Assembly (NCBI GenBank): GCA_013397845.1 | Contig: VZTG01005247.1 | Span: 1 to 64,000 of the forward strand | Source: Melanocharis versteri | Taxonomy: Eukaryota > Chordata > Aves > Passeriformes > Melanocharitidae | Reading direction: 5' to 3' | Length of the DNA: 64,000 bases | Notes under the pieces: generated by a model | What the model saw: the letters and a program-made list of their open reading frames with translations, nothing else | What the model was told of the DNA's origin: nothing | The model's database searches: none | Part shown: positions 14,101 through 21,580 of the stretch, piece after piece | Numbering within the stretch: the stretch's first letter is position 1 | How the letters are laid out: each line of letters starts with the position of its first letter | Position numbers and translations under genes: made by a program

Positions 14101-17100
14101 CCTCGTTTGTCCATGTCTTAATTAAATCCATGTGCAATAGGAATAAATATTTTGCCAAACAATGAGGAATTTAAAATTGAAAGGAATTTTGAAAACCATT
14201 TTGAGTGACTGGCCAGATAAGTGTTATCAGGGTGAATATCAAGGTTCCTTGTAGTGGATTTGGTTCTCTCTCTAAATACTGTTGGGTTTTTTTTTAATTG
14301 GGAAAGGACATATTTGACTGAAAGAAAAGAGAAGCTAGGAATTTACAGAACCTCTTGGCCTCCTCTAAAAGCTCGCCCTCTTTTTTTATTTTTAACTTCC
14401 TTCTCTCCAAGAAAAACTGTTTTTAAGCTTTTGATTGCTTTTGCATGATTTATGTAAAAAAAACCACCCCAGAACAGTGCTCTCCCCTCCAGCACCTAAA
14501 AGTGTTGCTTTTATATTTCTGTAGCTTTTCCTCCTGAATAACTGTGTCTCATCTGATGAGCAGCGCAGATGATCTGATGTGATCTCAGAGCACCACAGCC
14601 CCTGACACACTTCTTCCTTGGTTTGATACTCGTGTCCTGCTTGAGTATCCACTAGGAAAATGCTATCCAGTGGCTCTTTGCCTTGGATTCATCATCCAGA
14701 CTGAAGATACGACTTGTCTGATGCTTCTTTACTGTCCCTATTCTGCTTGTCAGTTAATTAGATTTAAATTTAAGGAAATCACTTCAAAAAAAAATCAGAA
14801 AAATATCCTTAAGCTTTAGTGTTTTGGATCTGCAGCAGTCTTTCCCATTGACCCTAACATTCAAAATACATTGTTATGTTTTCTCTTTGGTTGGGTTTGT
14901 CTGTTTGTTTTTGTTACTGTTTCTTTTTTAGTTTGAAGTGAAGGCAACAGTGGCTATACTTCTTTCTTTGAATTGAAACTAAATTGAAAACATGTATTTT
15001 AAGCACTCCTTTTTTTCTCTCCTCTGTTTTAGGAAACACTCCCTGGTTTTAAATGGATTGGAAGCAGAGTAAAAAATCTCCTAGATAATGGAAAAGAAGT
15101 TCTCTTTGCATTTGAGGAGTCTATTGGTATGAGTGCTAATATCCCTTTAAACTGTTGAGAACTGAGGGGGGGATGTGAATAGGAAGGACTGATCTTAGTT
15201 ACGAAACAAAGCACAAAGAAAGTACTTTATTTCTATCCTAGTAGTTTATAGCATTGATATTTTGCTCTCATTGAATTGACTTGCCAACTCCCATAATAAA
15301 TTGTATCTGACTTGCTGATTCTGATGTTATGCTTATCTTTCCAGCCCTATAACCCCCAAGTTAATTAGATTTCTCCTGCATATGGAGCAGTATAGCAGCT
15401 TCCATGTATTGGCCAATTCTCTTCTACGTGATCAAAGGTTAAAACTTCATTCAAGTAAATCAGTGTAATAGTGGCAGGTTATTTTTCCACAATTGCTTTT
15501 TTCTTCCTAGGCTTCATGTGTGGCACATCAGTGCTGGATAAGGATGGAGTGAGTGCAGCTGTGGTCATTGCTGAAATGGCAACTTACCTGCAGGGCCAGG
15601 GCCTGACCCTGGCACAGAAACTCACTGATGTTTATGAAATGTGAGTGGTGTTTTCCATTAGAATGTTCTACTCCACTGTTTTGGAGCTGGGGATAATCTA
15701 AGGAATATTTATTTAAATATAAATGCATATATAAATAAATGTTTGTGTCCCTCAGATGCTTTCTCATTGTAAATTGTTGTGGGGTTTTTTGGTGTAGGAT
15801 GGATTATGGCCCATTACCACTGCAGATACCACTGTACATAAAGGGGCTCCAGGAGAGCTGGAGAGGGATTTGGACAGGACGCAGGGAATGGCTTCCCACT
15901 GCCAGAAGGGATCTGTAACAGAGCAGAGGTGGAAGGAATGGCTACGGACACAATCCCAGCAATGAAACAAGGATTGTGTTTGTGTCAGAATTAAGCCTCG
16001 TACTGAGATCTTTTGGGTACCAAATGTGCCAAAACCTTCTGAATCTTACAACTGAAAACATGAATCTGCTTGTAGGTACGGATATCACATATCCAAGACT
16101 TCCTATTTCCTGTGCTACGATCCTCCCACTATCAAAAGGATATTTGAGAGACTCCGGAATTTTGATGGCCCTCAGTCTTACCCCAAATGCTGTGGGATTT
16201 ACAACATCTTACACGTCCGGGACGTCACCACTGGCTATGACAGCAGCCAGCTGAACAAGAAGTCGGTGAGTTAAAAGTGTTCTTGCAGAGGAGGGCCTGC
16301 AGAAACTGAGAGGGAAATACATCAGGAACGAGGCAGGTGTACGGTGTCAGCTGAGGGGGTAGAATATTCCATCAGAGTGCTCAGCATCCTTTACTGGGGA
16401 GAAACTGCCCGAATGGGGAATGCGGTGGTTATTCTGATGAAACAATCAGTGAGCTTTGACTCACTGAGCCTGGTGCTCCTGCAGCTCCTCAGCTTCCAGG
16501 CTCTGGGCCTCCAGTGGCAGTAAGGGGCTGCTGTTGTTTTGCAGGTGCTGCCAGTGAGCAAGAGCAGCCAGATGATCACGTTCACCTTCCAGAACGGCTG
16601 CGTGGCCACGCTGCGCACGAGCGGCACCGAGCCCAAGATCAAGTACTACGCCGAGATGTGCGCGCTGCCCGGGCACAGGTCAGTGCCCCGAGCCCTCCTG
16701 GCTGCCTGCCACAGAGAGTGGGGCTCTTGGTGTCTGCTGCAGGGGGCTTGTTTAACTAACACAATTCCCCCCGTACTTAGAGCTAAAAAGTCATCAGGTG
16801 ACACAATCAGAGTTATTTAGGCTGGAAAAGCTCTCTGAGATCGCAGAGTCCAACCTGTGACCAACCCTCACTGCGACTGGACCAGGTCACCGAGTGCCAC
16901 ATCCAGGGTTTTCTTTCTCCTCTGAGGTTGTGCTGCTGCTGGTGAGTGTGCTTGCAGCCAGGTGGATTCCCATTGCCTTTGGGAATCTGCTGTGGTACTC
17001 TGAGCTGCTGGATAGGAGCTAGAGGTTGTTAGATTGGAGCTGCTTCCAATTTAAAAGGGGAGGGGAAAATCCAGGGTGTGTTTACACCACAGAAACCTCT

Positions 17101-17668
17101 TCTATTATAGAATCATGGAATGGTTTGGGTTGGAAGAGACCTTAAAGACCATCTCATTCCACCCCCCTGCCAGGGGCTGGGACACCTTCCACTATCCCAG
17201 TTTGCTCCAACCTGGCCTTGGACACTCCCAGGGGTGGGGCAGCCCCAGCTGCTCTGGACACCCTGTGTCAGGGCCTCATCACCTGATTATTGCAGTATTA
17301 ATTGAAATTAATTTAATTAAAGAAGAAAAGGGCCACTAGAGGGCTCTGGGCACCATATTTTAAGTCTCTTCCAACCCAAACCATTCTGTGATTCCGTGAT
17401 AATCCCTGCTGGAAAGGAGCTTGTTGAAGCAGGCAGCTTGGAGTCTCTACACCTTGAGGAGTAGGAAACACAACAGAGCAAGTCCATCCCCCTCAGGTCT
17501 TGCTGTTTATTTATTTACATTCGGGTTTTTCCCAGCCTCTGACCTGGCCCTGTTCTTTCCTGCAGTGACAGAAGTGTGCTGGAAGAAGAGCTCCAGAAGC
17601 TGATTGAGGCTTTGATTGAGAATTTCCTGGAGCCTGCCAAGAACGGGCTGACCTGGCGCTCTGCGTAG
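1954..17668 (+). CDS. PGM2L1: PGM2L1, glucose-1,6-bisphosphate synthase (exons 2-14; exon 1 lies upstream of the window)
   Basis: Cytosolic alpha-D-phosphohexomutase-family enzyme. The known reaction transfers phosphate from 1,3-bisphosphoglycerate to glucose-1-phosphate, giving glucose-1,6-bisphosphate, the cofactor of phosphoglucomutases; the mammalian enzyme is most active in brain. Coding exons: 1954-2121, 6214-6320, 8393-8477, 9145-9228, 10999-11192, 11859-12048, 12255-12352, 13302-13482, 15033-15126, 15511-15640, 16076-16265, 16545-16678, 17566-17668. All introns are GT-AG and all phases match. The joined frame has 585 codons and then TAG. With 37 residues for exon 1 (my recollection of human) the length is 622. 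Motifs in order, using that numbering: TASHNRKEDNGYK (catalytic Ser about 175), DPDADR metal loop (about 332-337), GNELAALFGW, FAFEESIG sugar loop, RTSGTEPKIK phosphate loop. The alternative PGM2 is rejected because segments such as LCCRLTFGTAGLRSAMGAGF and FVHTSFHGVGHDYVQLAFK follow PGM2L1. No frameshift or stop is seen. Confidence 0.96.
2382..2433. repeat. A/C-rich simple sequence
   Basis: Runs of A interrupted by CCCC or CC ('caacaaaaaaaaccccaaac' and similar). Low-complexity tract within PGM2L1 intron 2. Confidence 0.6.
4736..4754. repeat. (GCAA)n microsatellite
   Basis: About four and a half copies of GCAA inside PGM2L1 intron 2. Confidence 0.7.
5225..5310 (+). mobile_element. Degenerate CR1 3' fragment
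   Basis: 'cttggacttgatctcagagg' followed by 'cctttcccaacttcaacagt' and 'tctgtgattcc' matches the 3' tail of older CR1 subfamilies in plus orientation. More diverged than the other copies in the window. Confidence 0.65.
6214..6320 (+). CDS. PGM2L1: PGM2L1 coding exon 3
   Basis: 107 nt, phase 0 to 2: GIYKYLERNFSDFKQRGFVV then GYDTRGQVTSNCSSK plus two bases of the next Lys codon. The donor is GAA|gtatga at 6321. A second donor-like GTAAGA lies 7 nt upstream at 6314, but using it would break the frame into exon 4, so 6321 is chosen. GYDTRG is the conserved domain I strand and loop. Confidence 0.94.
6321..8392 (+). other. PGM2L1: PGM2L1 intron 3
   Basis: 2.1 kb of unique-looking sequence. No CR1 or tandem array recognised. 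Acceptor tcctgttggtag precedes 8393. Confidence 0.8.
8393..8477 (+). CDS. PGM2L1: PGM2L1 coding exon 4
   Basis: 85 nt, phase 2 to 0. Completes a Lys codon and then encodes LAKLTAAVLLAKDVLVYFFS followed by TYVPTPFV. Donor GTG|gtgagt. PTPFV is the conserved domain I turn before the catalytic-serine segment. Confidence 0.95.
8478..9144 (+). other. PGM2L1: PGM2L1 intron 4
   Basis: 667 bases; nothing recognisable other than the acceptor gggttcctttgcag. Confidence 0.8.
9145..9228 (+). CDS. PGM2L1: PGM2L1 coding exon 5 (catalytic serine)
   Basis: 28 codons, phase 0 to 0: PYAVRQLGAVAGVMITASHN then RKEDNGYK. The serine of TASHN is the residue phosphorylated during catalysis in the family (about 175 with a 37-residue exon 1). 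The loop is complete, so the enzyme should be active. Confidence 0.96.
9229..10998 (+). other. PGM2L1: PGM2L1 intron 5
   Basis: 1.8 kb. Begins almost directly with a minus-orientation CR1 fragment (about 9327-9540); the rest is unique AT-rich sequence without recognisable elements. Confidence 0.8.
9327..9540 (-). mobile_element. CR1 LINE 3' fragment
   Basis: Reads 'gtggtttgggctggaaaagg', 'ccaaccccctgccacaggca', 'cagccacagcttctctggac' and 'accctgtgccagggcctgcc' on the plus strand, which is the complement of the CR1 3' region. Confidence 0.88.
10999..11192 (+). CDS. PGM2L1: PGM2L1 coding exon 6
   Basis: 194 nt, phase 0 to 2. Starts VYWENGAQITSPHDKEIIKC and ends YMEDLTKICYHR (last codon split). 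Donor AG|gtattg, acceptor tacaccag. Covers the link from domain I to domain II. YWENGAQITSPHDK is strongly conserved between PGM2 and PGM2L1. Confidence 0.96.
11193..11858 (+). other. PGM2L1: PGM2L1 intron 6
   Basis: 666 bases of AT-rich unique sequence; no repeat or other element recognised. Confidence 0.8.
11859..12048 (+). CDS. PGM2L1: PGM2L1 coding exon 7
   Basis: 190 nt, phase 2 to 0. Completes Arg, then ELNVQTSLKFVHTSFHGVGH ... PVPEQKDPDPDFSTVKCPNP ... EGESVL. FVHTSFHGVGHDYV is characteristic of PGM2L1 (PGM2 has a different spelling here). Domain II. Donor CTG|gtattt. Confidence 0.96.
12255..12352 (+). CDS. PGM2L1: PGM2L1 coding exon 8 (metal-binding loop)
   Basis: 98 nt, phase 0 to 2: ELSLRLAEKEDAKVVVATDP then DADRLAVAEQQE and two bases of Asn. 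DPDADR supplies the three aspartates that hold Mg2+ in the family, and all are present. Donor AA|gtaagt. Confidence 0.96.
12353..13301 (+). other. PGM2L1: PGM2L1 intron 8
   Basis: 949 bases. The 5' part is unique AT-rich DNA. The 3' end is a GC-rich 52-bp tandem array (13070-13300) that runs straight into the splice acceptor of exon 9. Confidence 0.85.
13070..13300 (+). repeat. 52-bp minisatellite abutting the exon 9 acceptor
   Basis: 'gtgttcaggggctgcag' recurs at 13070, 13141, 13193 and 13245. The last three spacings are 52 bp and the first is 71 because of an internal insertion. Each unit contains 'atgctctccccagccctcag'. The last unit flows into 'ctctcccccgcag', the real acceptor of exon 9. 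Confidence 0.9.
13302..13482 (+). CDS. PGM2L1: PGM2L1 coding exon 9
   Basis: 181 nt, phase 2 to 0. Completes Asn, then GCWKVFTGNELAALFGWWMF, SRWKESCSQDADVRNVYMLA and TTVSSKILRGIAIKEGFQFE. Domain III start; GNE..A...W is a family motif. Acceptor ctctcccccgcag lies directly after the minisatellite; donor GAG|gtgagt. Confidence 0.96.
13483..15032 (+). other. PGM2L1: PGM2L1 intron 9
   Basis: 1.55 kb of AT-rich unique sequence with short poly-T and poly-A runs. No transposon recognised. Confidence 0.8.
15033..15126 (+). CDS. PGM2L1: PGM2L1 coding exon 10 (sugar-binding loop)
   Basis: 94 nt, phase 0 to 1: ETLPGFKWIGSRVKNLLDNG then KEVLFAFEESI and one base of Gly. EESIG corresponds to the sugar-ring-binding loop of phosphohexomutases. 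Acceptor cctctgttttag, donor TTG|gtatga. Confidence 0.95.
15127..15510 (+). other. PGM2L1: PGM2L1 intron 10
   Basis: 384 bases of AT-rich sequence; nothing recognisable apart from the splice sites. Confidence 0.75.
15511..15640 (+). CDS. PGM2L1: PGM2L1 coding exon 11
   Basis: 130 nt, phase 1 to 0-minus-1. Completes Gly, then FMCGTSVLDKDGVSAAVVIA and EMATYLQGQGLTLAQKLTDV, YE and two bases of the next codon. DKDGVSAA is a conserved domain III motif. Acceptor ttcttcctag, donor AAT|gtgagt. Confidence 0.95.
15641..16075 (+). other. PGM2L1: PGM2L1 intron 11
   Basis: 435 bases containing an AT-rich run (15700-15745) and a short CR1 internal fragment (about 15838-15920). Confidence 0.75.
15838..15920 (+). 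mobile_element. CR1 fragment lacking its 3' end
   Basis: 'taaaggggctccaggagagc' and 'gcagggaatggcttcccact' match the CR1 interior seen at 31.8 kb and 50.6 kb. The usual 3' tail is missing. Confidence 0.75.
16076..16265 (+). CDS. PGM2L1: PGM2L1 coding exon 12
   Basis: 190 nt. Its first base completes an ATG (Met) codon, then YGYHISKTSYFLCYDPPTIK, RIFERLRNFDGPQSYPKCCG, IYNILHVRDVTTGYDSSQLN, KKS. Start of domain IV. Donor TCG|gtgagt. The junction Met is Lys in the human protein as I remember it; it still reads cleanly through. Confidence 0.94.
16266..16544 (+). other. PGM2L1: PGM2L1 intron 12
   Basis: 279 bases, the shortest intron. No element recognised. Acceptor ctgttgttttgcag. Confidence 0.75.
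16545..16678 (+). CDS. PGM2L1: PGM2L1 coding exon 13 (phosphate-binding loop)
   Basis: 134 nt, phase 0 to 2: VLPVSKSSQMITFTFQNGCV then ATLRTSGTEPKIKYYAEMCA, LPGH and two bases of Ser. RTSGTEPK is the domain IV loop that grips the non-transferred phosphate. GC-rich compared with the introns. Donor CAG|gtcagt. Confidence 0.96.
16795..16920 (-). mobile_element. Old CR1 subfamily fragment
   Basis: 'ttatttaggctggaaaagct', 'ctctgagatcgcagagtcca' and 'accgagtgccacatccaggg' match the complement of the older CR1 3' region (gag-tcc-aacctttgac type). Confidence 0.75.
17107..17285 (-). mobile_element. CR1 LINE 3' fragment
   Basis: Begins 'atagaatcatggaatggttt', the complement of the CR1 3' octamer end, then 'gggttggaagagaccttaaa', 'ctgggacaccttccactatc' and 'tttgctccaacctggccttg'. 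Confidence 0.92.
17361..17402 (+). mobile_element. CR1 3' terminus remnant
   Basis: 'agtctcttccaacccaaacc' followed by 'attctgtgattccgtgata' is a plus-orientation CR1 end facing the copy at 17107-17285, so the two form an inverted pair. Confidence 0.75.
17566..17668 (+). CDS. PGM2L1: PGM2L1 coding exon 14 with stop
   Basis: 103 nt. Completes Ser, then DRSVLEEELQKLIEALIENF and LEPAKNGLTWRSA, then TAG at 17666-17668. The C-terminus matches the human protein in length and character (NGL-W-RS at the end). Confidence 0.96.
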
Positions 17669-18787
17669 AGCCCCGGTGCCCCCAGGAGGCACCGCGTGGA
17701 ACAAAGGACCCAGGAGCAGAACCAGTCTCACCTTTCTGTGTGTGTGTGTGTTTTAAACAGCTGCATTCTTGTTCTATAAAGAAGAAGCATTCTTTTGTCA
17801 GGCTTTTCAGCAGATTGGGCTAAGGAGAGGAGGTCAGAGGAAAGGGTGGAATTTATTGTTGCAGTTTTCAGTCTTTTTGACCAGAAGTTTAATTAACCCA
17901 CACCAATGCAAATGAACTGCCCTAGTACCTTTGAGGCAGCTGAGCTTAGCTGCTGCATCTTGTCTTAAACTCAATTCAGGTACCTAAAACACCTCTTTTT
18001 TGTGTGTGAAATGGTTTTAAAGTTTTAAAGGAGTGATCACTCCAAACTGACAACAAAGGCTGCTTCTTCCCTGCAGCTCTCTGAGACCTTCAGTACAGGT
18101 CTGCACTTCCAAACGCATCGAAGCAGAGCTCAGCATTTCTTGTTTAGGCAAACTGTTGGCATTTCTCAGCTATTTAAGAATTCTTCTGTTGGTAAAGGTG
18201 TTCTTGGTGCGTTGTAGCTTTCCTGTGTGTGTCTTAAAATAATTGGCAGTGAAACAATAGTGGCAACAGCTGCAGCTTGGGATTGGAATTGCCTGGTGCC
18301 TTTCCAAGGCTTCCAAAGGAGCAGGAACTTGGTCATTCCTTGGTAAAATTGCCCCTTCTGACTACTATAGGCTCTGTAGCTAGTTTTTGTCCCACATCTC
18401 TGAAGGGTCTTAAGCTTTCTTGATCTTCTGTATTCATTACTTTGAATGAAAATGCCAGTCAATGACTTTCTGGTTTTTGCTGGCCTGGATTTATGCTATG
18501 TATTAAAAAAAAAAAGAAGAAAGTGGACATGAGAGACTAACACAGTTACTAAATTGTGATTTTTTTTTTTTATTTTTTTGGTCACATCCTGTTGGGTATT
18601 TTCTGTTAGAATAGCACTTTGCAAATTCTACTATTCTGTATCTTTAAAGGCAAATTTTTAACAGCTTCTCTTGTTCGTTTTCTTCCTTTGCTCAAGTAGC
18701 AAGTGAGACTGCTAATCTTTTTTTCCAAAAAAAAAACCCAAACAAACAAATACCCAAGTTCTCCTTGTGGTTATATTGGATTTTGGG

Positions 18788-18796
18788 CAATAAAGG
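18788..18796 (+). terminator. Possible proximal polyadenylation signal
   Basis: Canonical AATAAA in 'gcaataaagg' about 1.1 kb after the PGM2L1 stop. It would give a short 3' UTR isoform. Confidence 0.35.
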
Positions 18797-21553
18797 CCAT
18801 GTTTTGGCACAGGAGAGCTGGTTCTGGACAGCTCCCTGCTGTCATTGACAGGCAGTAAAGAGAAGTAGCAGCAATTCAGTGCTGGGTCTTATCTGTGTCG
18901 GAGATGATGGGAGAAGACCCCAGGGTGCTCTGGAGTTCAAGCTGTTGTTTTGCCACTGTTGTTGCCTCTCCAAATTCATCCTCCCTCTGATGACACCCTC
19001 GCAGCGTGTGCCACAGGATGGCACAGGGCAGGTTTGTGTGTGTTGCCTCTCCATGGCTTCAGAGAGCCCTGAGGTTTGGGTGTTTCCTGCTGCCAGCAGC
19101 TTTGCACTATATCCATGGAGAAGTGTTTCAGTGTCTATGAATGTACATGTACTAGAGAAGGTCTGTGTTGCACAAATTCTGACCTGTCACTGCTATTTAT
19201 TTATTTTTTTTATTTTAAGAGAAAGTATCTTCAAATTGTTCTGCCATTGAGTGAAATGTATCTAATGCCAAAAGCTTGGGGTTTTTTACCTTGATCGTAC
19301 ATTTGACTGACATGGTGGGGAAAATAGGTAAACCTAGTTACACTCAGAGGATGCTTTTGTTGTCCGTGCTGGGTAGGGCTGGGAAGGCATTTCTGACTGC
19401 TGCTTTGCCTTCAGCTCTCCTGAAAAGGGTGCAGATCTGCATCCCCACTGCACTGAACTTGAAGGAGCTCTTGCCATTCCTTCCATTGGCAGCAGATTAA
19501 ACCCTGAGGCGCTGAGGATTTTGTTCTCCAAGTAGTAGAGAGGAGAACAAGTGACTTGGGACATAACTTTGAACAAACACTGTAAAAAGCATAGTGTGTG
19601 TGATGAGACCAGCTGTGTGTTATTGTAGCAGTCACATCTTGCGAGTGATGGTTGTGCTCCTACAAAGAGCAGGAATCTGCAGCCTACCAGAGATCTGCTT
19701 TGTGTCAGTAGGCAAGTGCTAGAAATGGAGAAAATGTTTCCAAATAAGCAGTGTTAGGAGCTGCTAAGTGTTCATAGTCTAAATATCTTTAGTTAAGGAA
19801 ATGACCCAGCTGTGGGGTGTTAGGTATGTGGGATTTTCCCCATGGATAGGTTTGACAGTGAGCTGTAGCTGTAGTGATGCTTTTGGGATGACAGCAGCAG
19901 GCACAACGTGTTGAATGTACTTTCAGGGTATAATAACTATTTGCTGTTTTGAAACTGCTGCTACTGTTGTTTTCCTACTGTATTGGAACTGTTTGATATA
20001 TTTATACTGTTCCATTTGTGGAACTCCTTTATCTCCTCCCTCTGATCTCGCATCCCTTACTTCTTTTACTGTGAAGGACTGGAATTCTCGTTTCCTTGCC
20101 CTGTAACTTTGTTATGCATCGTGTTAGAGTTTACTTGGTTTGTGCACAACCTTCCTTGAGTTGTCAGCTGTCCTTTCCCACTCCTCAGATAAGAACAAAG
20201 GCTTTTCTAATTTGAGTAGAAAGCAGATCACAGATCAAAGGACACTGTGGATGTTGTTTCTGAGGTGCTTCCAGGTAAAACACTCCTTTTCAGAGGTTGG
20301 GCAGGGGCTAGATCTGCAGTCAGACAGCCAGTGTGTTGGGTTTAGTGTTTGATAAAATCCAGAGGGCTTGGGTTTGTCCCTTGGCTGTGACAGGTTTAAT
20401 CTCTGTGGTGAAGTCGTGTGGACGTGGGACAGGAGCTTTCCAAGTTCAGGGGTTTGCTAGGCAAGGCTGAATGTCTGTGAGGCAGAGCTTGTAGCTGGGT
20501 TTCTTATTCTGGTTGTGATAGAGCATCAGGGGTGTGGATTAAATAGTTCCAAGTGCCGTCCATGTCTCTCCTCCTGCCCCTCTGAGGGTGTGTGAGGGAA
20601 TTGTAAACTCTGGCGTGGCAGAGAAGGCAGGGATGTGTTTAACAGAGAGCTGGGCTGCAGTTGTGTCCCAGAGGAGCAGCGTAGCCCCCACTTCGTGTTG
20701 GGCTGCTGAGCCAGCTCTGCTTCCCTTGCAGCCCCAGCAGGATGTGACTCCAAGGAGCTGGGATTCCCTTGGGCTGCGGGAGAACTGGGATCTCGCCTGA
20801 GGAGCTCTGCTCATTTCCCTCATTTGAAATACCCAGCCCTTCCTTCTGAGGAGGGGAAATACACACTCGTGTTGTGCACGGGGTAGCTGAGGAGGGCAGA
20901 CCCTCTGGGGTTTCAGCTGTCCTGGTGAGTTGCCCATTGCTGCCTGGGGCTCCCTTACCTGCCTTGCCTGCTCCCAGGCTCTGGTGGTTGGTTACCTGCA
21001 TGTTGACATCCCTGGTGTTACTCCCTGGTTCAGCCGTGCTCAGGTAGTGCTTTGTGTGCCCTCCCTGCCAGGCTCCTGAGGTTATTGGGGATTCCAGCTC
21101 CCATTTCCTCACAGGAAGTATGTTTGTGACATTGTGGTGGAAGCCAGGAGAGGAAGGATGGTTTCTGTCACTTGGGCAGGGTGGGATGTGTGTGCTGCTT
21201 TAGGAAGCACCTGGATGGTCTCTAATTTTAGAACTGATACTATTATCACTTTTTGTCTTCCCTCCCCCTTTTCGTCCTCTCCCCAACTAAGGGAGAGGGG
21301 ATCCTTGCATGGTGACACCTGGGTGGTTACAGTCCAGCTCGATTCCTTTTGCTCAAGAGTGGCTTTGTACAAGGTGATTGAAGTATCTCAAGTTGCATCG
21401 TTCTCCTTGCCTGGAATCTTGGGGAGTTCTGGATCCTGTTCACCCGACGTCTGTTCTGTAAAACTAGGGCATATTACAAATACAGAGTGAGAATTTGCAC
21501 TTTTCTGAAGAGTTTGTGTACTGCTATGTGGATTTAGCTGAATGAAGTGTCAT

Positions 21554-21559
21554 AATAAA
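21554..21559 (+). terminator. Probable distal polyadenylation signal of PGM2L1
   Basis: Canonical AATAAA in 'cataataaaata', followed within 40 bases by T-rich sequence ('tgtttcttctgtcttctttc'), at the point where AT-rich DNA gives way to GC-rich DNA. Confidence 0.45.
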
Positions 21560-21580
21560 ATATTCCCTTCGTAGTCTCAA

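Larger units (their letters stand above)
16679..17565 (+). other. PGM2L1: PGM2L1 intron 13 with several CR1 remnants
   Basis: 887 bases carrying three CR1 pieces: an old minus-orientation copy (about 16795-16920), a younger minus copy (17107-17285) and a plus-orientation 3' tail (17361-17402). Acceptor tgttctttcctgcag. Confidence 0.8.
17669..21580 (+). other. PGM2L1: Probable PGM2L1 3' UTR
   Basis: About 3.9 kb of AT-rich DNA without CR1 directly after the stop codon. Includes a (TG)n run at 17738-17752 and several A or T homopolymers (18502, 18559, 18729). AATAAA occurs near 18790 ('gcaataaagg') and at 21554 ('cataataaaatattccc'). The composition changes to GC-rich straight after the second, which makes about 21575 the likely distal end. 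The extent is inference; RNA data would settle it. Confidence 0.55.

Noticed and set aside
1954..17668. Assignment to PGM2 rather than PGM2L1
   Set aside because: Exon 2, 7 and 12 residues follow the PGM2L1 version (e.g. LCCR, HTSFHGVGHDY, LCYDPPTIK).
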